Shown here: positions 12,919 through 22,221 of the stretch, one piece after another | How positions within the stretch are numbered: the first letter of the stretch is position 1 | Layout of the letters: each line of letters starts with the position of its first letter | DNA from: DSWT01 sp035415725 | GTDB lineage: Bacteria > Chloroflexota > Anaerolineae > B4-G1 > SLSP01 | Reading direction: 5' to 3' | Assembly: GCA_035415725.1 (NCBI GenBank) | Contig: DAOOGN010000065.1 | Location: 1 to 25,129, forward strand | DNA: 25,129 bases | The notes under the pieces: model-generated | Database searches by the model: none | What the model was told of the DNA's origin: nothing | What the model saw: only the letters and a program-made list of their open reading frames with translations | Position numbers and translations under genes: made by a program

Positions 12919-15900
12919 TCAGCGCGCCATGGGCAAGGTGAAATAGAACCGGCTTCCCTCTCCCAGCGCACTCACCACTCCCACTTCGCCGCCGAGTTTC
13001 TCCATGATGCGCCGTACAATGGAAAGTCCCAGACCGTAGCCTTGCGCCCGTACCTGCTCCAGGCGAGTGAACGGCGCAAACAACTTCGCCTGCGCCTCCG
13101 GCGTAAGCCCGGGGCCGTTGTCACGCACCCAGAACTGGATACTGGTTGCCTGGTGCTGGATGCCCGATGCTGGATCGAGCTTTGAGCCTTCAGGTTCAAG
13201 GAAGGTGTAGCCGAGTTCCACGTGGGGCGGGATGCCCTCGCGGGGACGACCGCCGTACTTGAGCGCGTTGCCGATGTAGTTGGCCCACACTTCTTCCACC
13301 CACGGGGCGTGACCGAGCGCCACAGGCCACGTATCGGGCATGGTGATGGACGCCCTCGTTTCCTGAGTGACCAACAGAAACCGGGCGCACACCTCCTGGA
13401 CAATCTCTTTCATATCCAGAGGGACAGAGACCACCTCTTCTTTGCGCACGCCGGCCAGGAGCAGCAGTTCCTTGATGATCATGTCGAGCTTTTCACTGGA
13501 ACGACGTATCGTCTGGATGGCGCTATGCAGTTCCTCGGCGGACAGGGTGTCATAAGCCTGTTCCAAGAAGCGCGCATAGCCAATCACCAGCCCCACCGGA
13601 TTCTTGAGGTCATGCGCAACGGTATGGGCAAAGGCATCCAATTCGGCGTTTTGCACCGCCAGTTGTTCGGCGTTACGCCGGAGGGCCTCCTCCACCTCCT
13701 TGCGCGCGGTGATGTCTTCTTTGATGGCGATATAGTTCGTGATCTGCCCGTTGGCATCTTGTACCGGCGCAATGGTGGCTGCTTCCCAATAGAGTGAACC
13801 ATCTCGGCGCTTGTTGTGGAACTCTCCCCGCCAGATTTGCCCGCGGCTGATGGTCTCCCACAAAACCCGGTAGAAGTCGGCGTTATGCTCGCCGGATTGC
13901 AAACGGCTGTGATCGTGTCCCAACATCTCACCGGCCGTGTAGCCGGTAGCCTCTTCAAAACGCGGATTCACATACTGGATAAGGCCAGCAGTATCCGTAA
14001 TCTCAATAATGCTCCCGCTCTGCTCAATCGCCAGAGTCAGCTTGCGCAGTTCGAGGTTTTGTGCTTCCAACTGCCCGGCGTGATCCCGCAGCGCCTGGTA
14101 CAAACGGGCATTCTCGATAGCGATAGCGGCCTGGGCCGCAAACGCCTCGGCCAAGCGGGCATGGGCCGGCGTGTAAAAACCGGGCTCCTTTTTGTCGAGT
14201 GCGATCATCCCGATCAGACGGTCGCCCACCAGCATCGGCACGCCGAGCCAGGCACGAATGCCCACTTCGGCATGGGGAGACTGACGCAATACCGCGTAGA
14301 CTGCCGGCCCGTCGTCCACGATAAACGACGCCCGGGTACGTATCACCTCATGGTTAGGATTATCCGAGCGTTCAGGATCGAAAGTAATGCCGCGAATCTG
14401 TTCCCAATGGGGGAACCCCCGTCCGCCGACGATCTCCAACCAGGGCTTTTTCCCCTCTGGAACCTCACGCAACAATTGGACCGAGGCCGTATCGTAGGGT
14501 ACCACTTGCTGCAATTGAGCCAGAATACGATCGATGACTTCGTCATGGTCCAGGGCACTCGTGAGCGCCAGGGCTGCCTCGCGCAGGGTTTCAGTCTCCT
14601 GCCAGAGCACCTGGGACTCGCGCAACAGTAAAGATTTTGCCACTGCCAGGGAGATCTGCCGGGCCGTCTGTTCCGCCCGCGTGACCTCATCGGCCGTGAA
14701 GTGATGCAAGGTGTTGAAAGCAATCAGCGCAGCGCCCAATTTACGCTCGCCGGCGACCAGTGGCAGCGCCAGCATCGAGCGTGTCGGATACCGCGCGGCA
14801 ATACGCGGGCTGAGATAGGGAGTGTTGAACACGTCATCGGCCACGAGAGGATGACCAATGGACAATGCCGACTCGGTCATCGTCTGCTCGCGCGGCGCCG
14901 TTGTCCCGGACAGGATCGGTTTCCCCTGCGGGTAAGTATCACGTAAGAGACCGTAGGCCGCGGCCGGTGTCACCACCCGCGTGGCTTCATCCCATAAGGT
15001 GATGTAGCATCCATCAGCGTCAAACAACTCGCCCAGCCGGTCGGCCAGAAGCTGCACCAGAGCCGAAAAGTCCGGCGTTTCCAGTGCCGCATAGGTGACG
15101 TCGTTAAGGGTCGTCAGAAAACGCTCCCGTTCCTCAAGCGCATGGACCGTCTGCTCCAACAGGGCCTTACTCTCCTGTAACTGCGTCGCGGCCCGCTTAC
15201 GTTCGACAATCGTCCAGATGACATCGGCGATGTAAGCAACCAGCTCAACATCCCCTTCATTGTAATCGGTCGACTTGTTGCCAACGCCGAGGATGGCCAC
15301 GATACGTCCATTGGCTATGGTGGGTACCACCAATTCGCGCTCAACCGCGACGTGTCCTGGCGGCATTCCTTTGCGATGCGGCAACGCCATGTAATCATTG
15401 TGAATGACGGGTTTCCGTTGGCGAACACAATCGGCCCATACTCCGGCCTGGTCAATGGGGTAGTGCAAGCCGGCGCCTTCCGCCTTGCAGAATTCCTGCA
15501 AGGTGCGGGTAGACCAGGCCTGGAGGGACAAAGTTTTCTGGTCGTCGCCGACAAAATGGTAAAAGCCGATAGGACTGCGGGTCAGCCTGCCGATTTCATC
15601 CAGAGCGCACTGCATCAATTCGGCCAGGGAATGGTCGGCGGCAAATTCCAACAATTGTAGCCGCAACTGAACCAGCTCCTCGGCCTGCTTACGCGCGGAG
15701 ATATCGCGGGTAACACCGTAGACTTCGATGTGACCGGTGTGGGGATTGCGCACAAATCGAGCCAGTACTTCTACCCACACCATGGTGCCATCCTTGCAAG
15801 GCTGTTGCACTTCTCCGATGAAAGATGGGGACTGCATGGCCTTTTCATCGGCGAGGAAGGCGGTCAGCCGTTCACCCATCACTTCACGGATGTAAGCGGC

Positions 15901-16887
15901 GTGCTCGGAGGACAAAGCTTCATCCAATGACTCGGCCATGGCTTCTTCAACGGTATACCCCCGCAAACGTTCCACCAAGGGGCTGATGTACGTAAAACGC
16001 ATCGTCTCAACGTCGAAGGTCCAGATGACATCGCTGATGTTTTCGGTGAGAAAGCGGTACTTTTCCTCGCTGGCACGCAAAATTTCTTCTGCCCGCCGGC
16101 GCTCGTCAATGTCGGCGTGGGTGCCGATCATACGCAGCGGTGCCCCTGTGTCGGTCCACTGAATGACTTTTCCCTGATCAAGAACCCACTTGTAGGTCCC
16201 ATCCTTGCACAAGAGGCGATGTTCATTGCGATAGAACGGCGTTGCGCCGCTGAGGTAGGCATCCAAATCCTGTTGGCAAGCGGCCACGTCATCAGGGTGG
16301 ATGCGGCTAGACCACTCATCCAGCCCGGCGCCGATCTCATGGGGCGCGTAGCCAAGCATGGTCTTCCATTGCGGTGAGAAATAAACCTGGTTGGTCTGCA
16401 GGTTCCAATCCCACACCCCATCGCCGGCGCCTTCCAGGGCGAACTGCCAGCGCCCTTCATTCTGCCGCAGTGTCACCTCGGCCTGCTTGCGCAGGGTGAT
16501 ATCGCGCACCAGCGTCTGCAAAGCCGGGCGGCCTTCATAGTCAATCCGGGCGGTGGCGACCTCCACAGCGACGGCAGAGCCATCCAGGCGCAGTAGTTTT
16601 TCTTCGAGCAACGGTGTCGTCTCCCCGCTGGCGAACGTCGCGGCGATACGCTGCGCCGCCCTCTCACGGTAGTCAGGATGAATGAAATCGTGGACTGATT
16701 TGCCGAGGAGCCCTGCCGGCCCGGTCGCGCCGCACAAGGCCACGGCGGCAGCATTGACAAAGAGAATTATGCCGTCGCGATGAACCACCAGCGCGTCAGG
16801 CAAGAGGTCGATCAACTGCCGCCAGCTTGTTTCACCCTGCTGCCAAGCCGTCTGTTGAGTCTGAATATCGGATGGACGACGCTCCAA
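12919..16887 (-). CDS. soluble multi-PAS/GAF sensor histidine kinase
   Basis: 1322 aa without transmembrane segments. Approximate order: PAS (20-135), PAS/PAC (140-270; WNLQTNQVYFSPQWKTMLGY), PAS/PAC (272-402; YGVTRDISARKQAEE), GAF (405-570; SPIGFYHFVGDDQKTLSLQAWS), GAF (595-760), GAF (765-935), PAS/PAC (945-1070; YIAIKEDITARKE), HisKA and HATPase_c. Phospho-acceptor: AHTVAHDLKNPVG, His1092. ATP-site boxes: N box NYIGNALKYGG, G1 DNGPGL, F box LFAPFTR, G2 GYGLGLSIV. The N-terminal GAF resembles those found with the HxxN/PAS type that sense small soluble ligands; no chromophore Cys is evident. Start is TTG, preceded by GGTGGGGGAAAC; no good ATG is nearby. No receiver domain and no adjacent response regulator, so it is an orphan kinase here. 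It diverges from the PPDK-like gene. Confidence 0.93.
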   Translation of the reverse strand: MERRPSDIQTQQTAWQQGETSWRQLIDLLPDALVVHRDGIILFVNAAAVALCGATGPAGLLGKSVHDFIHPDYRERAAQRIAATFASGETTPLLEEKLLRLDGSAVAVEVATARIDYEGRPALQTLVRDITLRKQAEVTLRQNEGRWQFALEGAGDGVWDWNLQTNQVYFSPQWKTMLGYAPHEIGAGLDEWSSRIHPDDVAACQQDLDAYLSGATPFYRNEHRLLCKDGTYKWVLDQGKVIQWTDTGAPLRMIGTHADIDERRRAEEILRASEEKYRFLTENISDVIWTFDVETMRFTYISPLVERLRGYTVEEAMAESLDEALSSEHAAYIREVMGERLTAFLADEKAMQSPSFIGEVQQPCKDGTMVWVEVLARFVRNPHTGHIEVYGVTRDISARKQAEELVQLRLQLLEFAADHSLAELMQCALDEIGRLTRSPIGFYHFVGDDQKTLSLQAWSTRTLQEFCKAEGAGLHYPIDQAGVWADCVRQRKPVIHNDYMALPHRKGMPPGHVAVERELVVPTIANGRIVAILGVGNKSTDYNEGDVELVAYIADVIWTIVERKRAATQLQESKALLEQTVHALEERERFLTTLNDVTYAALETPDFSALVQLLADRLGELFDADGCYITLWDEATRVVTPAAAYGLLRDTYPQGKPILSGTTAPREQTMTESALSIGHPLVADDVFNTPYLSPRIAARYPTRSMLALPLVAGERKLGAALIAFNTLHHFTADEVTRAEQTARQISLAVAKSLLLRESQVLWQETETLREAALALTSALDHDEVIDRILAQLQQVVPYDTASVQLLREVPEGKKPWLEIVGGRGFPHWEQIRGITFDPERSDNPNHEVIRTRASFIVDDGPAVYAVLRQSPHAEVGIRAWLGVPMLVGDRLIGMIALDKKEPGFYTPAHARLAEAFAAQAAIAIENARLYQALRDHAGQLEAQNLELRKLTLAIEQSGSIIEITDTAGLIQYVNPRFEEATGYTAGEMLGHDHSRLQSGEHNADFYRVLWETISRGQIWRGEFHNKRRDGSLYWEAATIAPVQDANGQITNYIAIKEDITARKEVEEALRRNAEQLAVQNAELDAFAHTVAHDLKNPVGLVIGYARFLEQAYDTLSAEELHSAIQTIRRSSEKLDMIIKELLLLAGVRKEEVVSVPLDMKEIVQEVCARFLLVTQETRASITMPDTWPVALGHAPWVEEVWANYIGNALKYGGRPREGIPPHVELGYTFLEPEGSKLDPASGIQHQATSIQFWVRDNGPGLTPEAQAKLFAPFTRLEQVRAQGYGLGLSIVRRIMEKLGGEVGVVSALGEGSRFYFTLPMAR

Positions 16888-16981
16888 GTTTCCCCCACCA
16901 GACTAATCTTGTGACCCACTTCCAGAAATCATGCCATTTTATGAGCATAGTTTATCCTCATTATGTCAAACAGGCAAACAC

Positions 16982-17120
16982 GTAACTATTCAGCCACCCT
17001 TGCCAGGTGGCGAATGGGACTTGGGGGGAGGGTGCGGCATAAGTTGACACTTCGGCCATCGGCGCTGACCCTCTCGTCCCCCCCCTTCTCCCCCCCAAGC
17101 GGGGAAGCAGGGGGGGCGAA
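16982..17120 (+). mobile_element. partial element copy C (left half)
   Basis: Starts with the intact end GTAACTATTCAGCC and follows copies A and B through TTGCCAGGTGGCGAATGGGA, ACACTTCGGCCATCGGCGCTG and hairpin 1 (CCCCCAAGCGGGG). It then stops in a G run at about 17120; the right half is missing. It occupies the middle of the 307-bp gap between the divergent kinase and PPDK-like genes, leaving 16888-16981 and 17121-17194 for their promoters. Confidence 0.75.
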
Positions 17121-17141
17121 AATAAGGACCAGAATTGTGGC

Positions 17142-17169
17142 TTTAAATTGGTAGGGATTGCGGTATACT
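17142..17169 (+). promoter_or_regulatory. sigma-70-type promoter for the PPDK-like gene
   Basis: TTTAAA (17142-17147, 4/6) and TATACT (17164-17169, 5/6) are separated by 16 bp, 25 bp before the ATG at 17195. The ribosome site GGTGAAGG directly precedes the start. It lies just right of element copy C. Confidence 0.5.
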
Positions 17170-17194
17170 CTACTCATCCCAGCGAAGGTGAAGG

Positions 17195-19540
17195 ATGACG
17201 GTGATTGAACAGGCAATAGATTTCCCCAACCGGGTCTACGGCATCCAATTGAAGTTGGCGCAGTATCCCATCCTGGCCCGCAAGATTCGCGAGCGAATGC
17301 GCCAGGAGTTGTTCTCCAAGGGCATCGTCACATTGACGGAGTTCGAGGCCGAGGTGCGGGAGAAAGCCATCCTCTCGCAGTACCGCGAGGGGCTCCACGA
17401 TCCCTTCGGTCAGGAGCCAGAGCGGGTGTGGAACGAGCGCCTGGCCGTCGTGCGCGATCAACTGACCGATTTCTACTTTGCCTATAACCTGCCCGCCGAC
17501 CGACTGGAAGACATCATCCAAGTGGTGCTCGCCAGCCGCGCCGCGCCGCAGGACCAGGAACTGGCCCTGACGTTCAACCCGGAGCTGGCTTCCTGGGATC
17601 TGCTTTTCAGCCAGGGCGAGGAATATGAAGCCCTCACACCCGAGAAACGCGCCGCAGTGCAACACCACCTGCGCGAAATCGTCGTCGTGCTCATCAAGGG
17701 GATGCTCAGCGATCAACTGGAGTTCGTCGGCGTCGCCAAAGAATTGTTCACCATTCACGACCTGATCGATATCCGGCGGCGCTGCATTGGACGGGGTAAA
17801 ATCGGCGGGAAAGCCGCCGGGATGTTGCTGGCGCAGAAGATCCTGCAAAAAGCCGATCCCGAAGACGCCATGGACATAGGGGCTGGCGTGGAAATCCCCG
17901 ATTCCTACTTCATCGGCGCCGATGTCTTCTACGATTTCCTGCTGATCAATGGGTTCTCACGTTACATGAACCAGAAGTATCGCTCACGCGAAGAGATAGA
18001 GGCCGACTATCCCAAAATCCGCCGCGCTTACATCGCCGGGCATTTCCCCGGTGAGATCATCTACAGCCTGGGGCGTGTTTTGGAACGGGTGGGCAACGCC
18101 CCGTTGATCGTCCGCTCATCCAGCCTGCTGGAAGTCCATTTCGGCGCGGCGCTCGCCGGCAAGTACGAAAGCGTCTTCTGCCCCAACCAGGGTACGTCCG
18201 AAGAAAACCTGTCCGCGCTGCTCACCGCCGTGGCGCGGGTATACGCCAGCACCCTCAGTCCCGATGCGCTGCTGTACCGCCAACGCATGGGGCTGGTGGA
18301 CTATGATGAGCGGATGGCCGTGCTGATCCAAAAAGCAGAGGGAACTTACTACCACAACTATTTCTTCCCCACGGTCGCCGGGGTTGGCTACAGCCGCAAT
18401 CCTTTCCGCTGGAATCCCAAAATCCGGCGTGAGGATGGCTTTTTGCGCCTGGTCAGCGGCTTTGGCACACGCGCCGTAGAGCGGGTGGCGAATGACTATC
18501 CACGCATCGTCGCCCTGAGCCATCCACAATTGCGCCCCTACGTGGGCATGCGGGAAACGCGCAAGTACTCACAGCATTTCATCGATGTGATGGATATAGA
18601 AGCCAACGCCCGCAAGACTCTGCCGGTGCGCGAGGTCATCGAAGACGACTATCCGGCGCTGCGCTACCTGGCCTCCCTGGACAAAGGCGACTACCTGTCT
18701 CCTATCATCTCGCGGCTCGACGCCCAGGACACCCGTGACCTCATCCTGACTTTCGAGCAACTGACCACCGACAAACACTTCGTCGCCCTGATGCAGACGA
18801 TTCTCAAAAAGCTGGAGCGCTATCTGCAATGGCCCGTGGACATCGAATTCACCGTCGATATTCAGCCGAAGTATCCTCACGCCGATTACACCGTGCATTT
18901 ACTGCAATGCCGTCCGCTGGTCAGCCAGAAACAGGTCAAGAACATCGAAATCCCGGACTCCATTTCCGAATCCAGTCTGATTCTGCAAGCCAGCAAGCTC
19001 GTACCGCAAGGTGTGGTCTCGAAAATACGCTACATCATTTACGTGGATCCCAAACAGTACAGCCAGGCACCCACCTACGAGACGAAGTTCGAGATTGCTC
19101 ACCTGATCGGACGGCTCAACAAGCGGCTAGAGAACGAGTCGTTCATCCTCATCGGGCCGGGGCGTTGGGGGAGTTCCGATGTCGACCTGGGCGTCAAAGT
19201 GACCTACGCCGACATCTTTAACACCAAAGTGCTGGTCGAGATTCCACTGCTCCGCGAGGGCAGTACGGCGGAGCCTTCGTATGGCACACATTTCTTTCAG
19301 GATTTGATCGAAACGGGCATTTTCCCCCTGCCTATCGCGCCTGGGCCGGGTGCGATGCTCAACACGACGTTTATCAACAGCGCCCCCAACCTCCTGGGCG
19401 AGTTACTGCCCGACGACGCAGCCTACGCGCCCTACGTTCACGTCGTCGATGTGCCGGCGTTCGGCAAGGGGCGCTACCTCGAAATCGTCATGAACGACGA
19501 AGAGGAACGCGCCGTGGGGTATTTGAAAGCGCCAGGATGA
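17195..19540 (+). CDS. PEP/pyruvate-binding (PPDK N-terminal-like) ATP-grasp protein
   Basis: 781 aa. An N-terminal alpha-helical part (1-200) has no domain I recognise. The PPDK/PEP-synthase ATP-grasp domain follows: GRGKIGGKAAGMLLAQ (about 202-217), LIVRSSSLLEVHFGAALAGK with the usual VRSS and AG-x-Y/F motifs (about 305-325) and HLLQCRPL (about 567-574), which normally closes the nucleotide-binding domain. The swivelling phosphohistidine domain (GG-x-T/S-C/S-H) and the C-terminal PEP barrel of true PPDK or PEP synthase are absent. Instead about 200 residues follow with GPGRWGSSDVDLGVKVTYAD (about 652-671) and YGTHFFQDLIETGIFPL, conserved in a set of PPDK-like proteins of unknown role. It should bind ATP but cannot make PEP alone. 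A kinase-type role is an inference from the fold. Product unknown. Confidence 0.85.
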   Translation: MTVIEQAIDFPNRVYGIQLKLAQYPILARKIRERMRQELFSKGIVTLTEFEAEVREKAILSQYREGLHDPFGQEPERVWNERLAVVRDQLTDFYFAYNLPADRLEDIIQVVLASRAAPQDQELALTFNPELASWDLLFSQGEEYEALTPEKRAAVQHHLREIVVVLIKGMLSDQLEFVGVAKELFTIHDLIDIRRRCIGRGKIGGKAAGMLLAQKILQKADPEDAMDIGAGVEIPDSYFIGADVFYDFLLINGFSRYMNQKYRSREEIEADYPKIRRAYIAGHFPGEIIYSLGRVLERVGNAPLIVRSSSLLEVHFGAALAGKYESVFCPNQGTSEENLSALLTAVARVYASTLSPDALLYRQRMGLVDYDERMAVLIQKAEGTYYHNYFFPTVAGVGYSRNPFRWNPKIRREDGFLRLVSGFGTRAVERVANDYPRIVALSHPQLRPYVGMRETRKYSQHFIDVMDIEANARKTLPVREVIEDDYPALRYLASLDKGDYLSPIISRLDAQDTRDLILTFEQLTTDKHFVALMQTILKKLERYLQWPVDIEFTVDIQPKYPHADYTVHLLQCRPLVSQKQVKNIEIPDSISESSLILQASKLVPQGVVSKIRYIIYVDPKQYSQAPTYETKFEIAHLIGRLNKRLENESFILIGPGRWGSSDVDLGVKVTYADIFNTKVLVEIPLLREGSTAEPSYGTHFFQDLIETGIFPLPIAPGPGAMLNTTFINSAPNLLGELLPDDAAYAPYVHVVDVPAFGKGRYLEIVMNDEEERAVGYLKAPG

Positions 19541-19554
19541 CCTGTTCCAAAAAA

Positions 19555-19790
19555 GTAACTATGCAGCCACCCTGGCCAGGTGGCGAACGGGACTTTGGGG
19601 ATGGGTCTCATGGGTTGACACTGCGACCATAGGTGCTGTCCCGCTCATCCCCCCTTCTCCCCCGCCAGCGGAGGAGAAGGGGGCAGGGGGGATGGGCGTA
19701 TAGAAACACACCTCTCTCGTCATCCCAGAGCGTCTGGCATGCCAAAATCCGCGCCCAACCTGGCATAGGGCGCAAGGCCGGTTTACCGTC
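19555..19790 (+). mobile_element. element copy D, short form with decayed right end
   Basis: Left end GTAACTATGCAGCC; then CCAGGTGGCGAACGGGACTT, one C/G hairpin, GGGGGCAGGGGGGATGGG, TATAGAAACAC and CTGGCATAGGG. The middle hairpin module of A and B is absent, so this is a deletion form or ancestral short form. The right end is unrecognisable after GGTTTAC, where the gdhA stop begins. It fills the gap between the convergent PPDK-like and gdhA genes. Confidence 0.78.
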
Positions 19791-19796
19791 TACTGC

Positions 19797-21050
19797 TTAC
19801 ACCCAGCCGCGCAATTTGCAGGCTTCGGCGACCCGCCCAACAGCGACGATGTAGGCTGCCATGCGGTTGTCGACACCGTATTTCTCCGCCGCCTGCGCGA
19901 CTGAATGGAACGCCGCCGTCATTTTTTCATCCAACAGTTCGTGGACCTGCGCTTCTTTCCAGTAATAGCCGTAGGCGTTCTGCACTTGCTCGAAATACGA
20001 GACGGTGACGCCGCCGGCATTACACAAGAAGTCGGGCAAGACGTAACTACCATTGTCGTGCAAAACTTCGTCGGCATCCACCGTCGTCGGGCCGTTGGCT
20101 AACTCGGCAATGATCCTGGCCTTGATCCGGTCCGCGTTCTCAGCCGTAATCTGGCTCTCCAAGGCTGCCGGAGTCAAAATATCCACCTTCAGTTCCAGCA
20201 ATTCCGCATTCGTGAGATTGTCCGCCTCGGAGAAATTGATGACCGAACCGGTATCATGCTTGTGCGCTATGACAGCCTTGCCGTCCAACCCGTGGGGATT
20301 GTAGATGCCACCCTGGGAGTCAGAAACGGCAACCGTTTTGATCCCCAGAAGCGACGCTCCCAACGTCGCAGCATACTGACCGGCATTGCCAAAGCCCTGG
20401 ACCGCCATCGTCGCGGCGTGCGTATCGATAGCGAGCTTTTTGGCTGCTTCACGGATGCAGTACATCCCACCACGCGCCGTGGCATCACTGCGCCCGGCGG
20501 AACCGCCCAACGGCAGCGGCTTGCCGGTAATCATCCCGGGGACATTGTGTCCACGCATGACGGCGTACTCATCCATCATCCATGCCATAATCTGCGGCGT
20601 CGTGTAGACATCGGGCGCGGGGACGTCCATGTCCTCGCCGAGGATGCGCCCCACCTGGCGAATGTAGGCCCGACTCAACCGCTCTAACTCGCCGGGTGAC
20701 ATGGCCTTGGGGTTGCAAATGATGCCCCCCTTCCCCCCACCCAAAGGAATGTCCATCACTGCCGTCTTCCACGTCATCCACGCAGCCAACGCGCGCACCG
20801 TGTCGATGGTCTCATGAGGATGAAAGCGCAAGCCGCCTTTGGTCGGGCCACGCGAGTCATTGTACTGCACCCGGAAACCATGGAAGATCTCCGTGGAGCC
20901 ATCGTCCATTCTCACCGGCAACGTCACGTGCAATTCACGCACAGGCCAGCGCAGCAACTCGTGGACGGCCGGCTCCAACTGCATGATCTCCGCGGCAATA
21001 TCCAACTGTTTTTGCGCCATCACAAACGGATTAAGTTCTTCTTGAGTCAT
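19797..21050 (-). CDS. gdhA: glutamate dehydrogenase (Glu/Leu/Phe/Val dehydrogenase family)
   Basis: 417 aa, the length of hexameric clostridial/archaeal-type GDHs. It makes or breaks glutamate: 2-oxoglutarate + NH3 + NAD(P)H. Substrate-site residues are in place: RGPTKGGLRFHP (Lys71), TWKTAV (Lys95), PLGGGKGGI (Lys107, catalytic) and PAPDVYT (Asp147). The dinucleotide motif is GFGNAGQYAA (219-228), and FLCNAGGVTVSYFEQVQN is the C-terminal family signature. Cofactor choice cannot be settled by eye. GGAGGAGG lies about 8 bp before the ATG. It follows ilvE with a 134-bp gap holding a 13-bp hairpin, so it may be a separate or attenuated unit. Glutamate is the amino donor for IlvE, which fits the neighbourhood. 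Confidence 0.95.
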   Translation of the reverse strand: MTQEELNPFVMAQKQLDIAAEIMQLEPAVHELLRWPVRELHVTLPVRMDDGSTEIFHGFRVQYNDSRGPTKGGLRFHPHETIDTVRALAAWMTWKTAVMDIPLGGGKGGIICNPKAMSPGELERLSRAYIRQVGRILGEDMDVPAPDVYTTPQIMAWMMDEYAVMRGHNVPGMITGKPLPLGGSAGRSDATARGGMYCIREAAKKLAIDTHAATMAVQGFGNAGQYAATLGASLLGIKTVAVSDSQGGIYNPHGLDGKAVIAHKHDTGSVINFSEADNLTNAELLELKVDILTPAALESQITAENADRIKARIIAELANGPTTVDADEVLHDNGSYVLPDFLCNAGGVTVSYFEQVQNAYGYYWKEAQVHELLDEKMTAAFHSVAQAAEKYGVDNRMAAYIVAVGRVAEACKLRGWV

Positions 21051-21090
21051 CTTTCTCCTCCTCCTTCAGCCAGTTTCCATACCGCCAGGC

Positions 21091-21130
21091 CACAAAAGTC
21101 TCACCCGGCGCCTTGGCTGAGACTTTTGTG
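21091..21130 (-). terminator. 13-bp perfect hairpin between ilvE and gdhA
   Basis: CACAAAAGTCTCA (21091-21103) pairs with TGAGACTTTTGTG (21118-21130), loop 14 nt. It lies 54 bp after the ilvE stop and 41 bp before the gdhA start on the minus strand. It could end the leuB-ilvD-ilvE message or act as a gdhA leader element; no U tract follows. Confidence 0.5.
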
Positions 21131-21184
21131 ACTTTACCCCAACCGGCAGAAGCCCCCCTCGCCGGTTTGTAACCCCCCATTATA

Positions 21185-22111
21185 CTACGACACTACCGGC
21201 GTCAACCAACCGTGGCGATCCTGCACTTCCCCGCCAATAATGCCGAAGAACTCCGTCTGCAAGCGCTCGGTGATCGGGCCGCGCTTGCCACTGCCGACAG
21301 GAATATGATCGACCGAACGGATCGGTGTGACCTCAGCCGCGGTACCGGTGAAGAACACTTCATCGGCTATGTACAACATCTCACGCGGTAAAGGCTCTTC
21401 CTTCACCACGTAACCTAAATCATGCGCCAGGGTGATGATGCATGCACGGGTCACTCCCTGCAAAATAGAGGCGTAAGGTGGCGGGGTGTAAATGACGCCG
21501 TCGCGGACGACAAAGACATTCTCGCCGCTGCCTTCACTGATGAAACCGTTGATGTCCAACGCGATCCCTTCCGCGTAACCGCGTTCGGCTGCCTCCATAG
21601 CAATAAACTGCGAGTTGACGTACTGCCCGCCGATCTTGGCGGCTGCCGGAGACGTCGCCGGCGCCAGCCGCCGCCATGAACTCACCCCCACATCCACACC
21701 CTGCTCGATGGCCTCGGGCCCCAAATAGCGCCCCCATTTGACGGCGATAATGCTCACATCGACCGGACCCGGCAGGGGATTGACGCCCAGCCGGCTTTCT
21801 CCACGAAAGACCAACGGGCGGATGTAGCAAGACTTGACCCGATTCGCCTTGACCGTGTCGCTGATCGCCTGCTTGATTTCCTCCGGTGTGTAACTGATAT
21901 CCATCCGGAAAATCTTGCCCGAAGCGAACAGACGCTTGACGTGCGCTTCAAGGCAGAAAATGTGCGGCTGCTCCTTGATCTCGTAGACACGGATGCCCTC
22001 GAAGACGGTGGACCCATAGTGCAGGGCGTGCGCCGTCACGTGAACCGTGGCCTGCTCCCAGGGAAGCAATTTGCCATTCAGCCAAATATACTCTGTTTTG
22101 TCCTGTGTCAT
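21185..22111 (-). CDS. ilvE: branched-chain amino acid aminotransferase
   Basis: 308 aa, fold-type IV PLP aminotransferase, same length as E. coli IlvE (309). Visible features: IWLNGKLLPWEQATVHVTAH, the HYGSTVFEGIRVY substrate-pocket motif (31-43), AKIGGQYVNSQF with the Schiff-base Lys159, GYAEGIALDINGFISEGSGENVF, ILQGVTRACIITLA (phosphate cup) and FFTGTAAEVTPI. It performs the last step of Val, Leu and Ile synthesis, moving the amino group from glutamate. AAGGAG lies 11 bp before the ATG, a long spacing. It is separated from ilvD by 110 bp containing a foldable RNA element. Confidence 0.95.
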   Translation of the reverse strand: MTQDKTEYIWLNGKLLPWEQATVHVTAHALHYGSTVFEGIRVYEIKEQPHIFCLEAHVKRLFASGKIFRMDISYTPEEIKQAISDTVKANRVKSCYIRPLVFRGESRLGVNPLPGPVDVSIIAVKWGRYLGPEAIEQGVDVGVSSWRRLAPATSPAAAKIGGQYVNSQFIAMEAAERGYAEGIALDINGFISEGSGENVFVVRDGVIYTPPPYASILQGVTRACIITLAHDLGYVVKEEPLPREMLYIADEVFFTGTAAEVTPIRSVDHIPVGSGKRGPITERLQTEFFGIIGGEVQDRHGWLTPVVS

Positions 22112-22151
22112 GATGCTATTATCTCCTTATGATGTGATGTTTGCAGTCAAA

Positions 22152-22212
22152 GGTAGACCGCGCGCCAAGATTCGCGCGACGGGAGACAAGGGGAACGCTC
22201 CCTCGGTCTACC
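22152..22212 (-). ncRNA. candidate three-way-junction structure between ilvD and ilvE
   Basis: An outer 9-bp stem GGTAGACCG (22152-22160) with CGGTCTACC (22204-22212) encloses two smaller stems: CGCGC/GCGCG (22161-22165 with 22174-22178) and GGGAG/CTCCC (22181-22185 with 22198-22202). It lies 9 bp after the ilvD stop and 40 bp before the ilvE start, on their shared transcript. It could be a processing or stabilising element, a terminator/attenuator or a dispersed palindromic repeat. No leader peptide is visible. Confidence 0.4.
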
Positions 22213-22221
22213 GTCTGCTGC

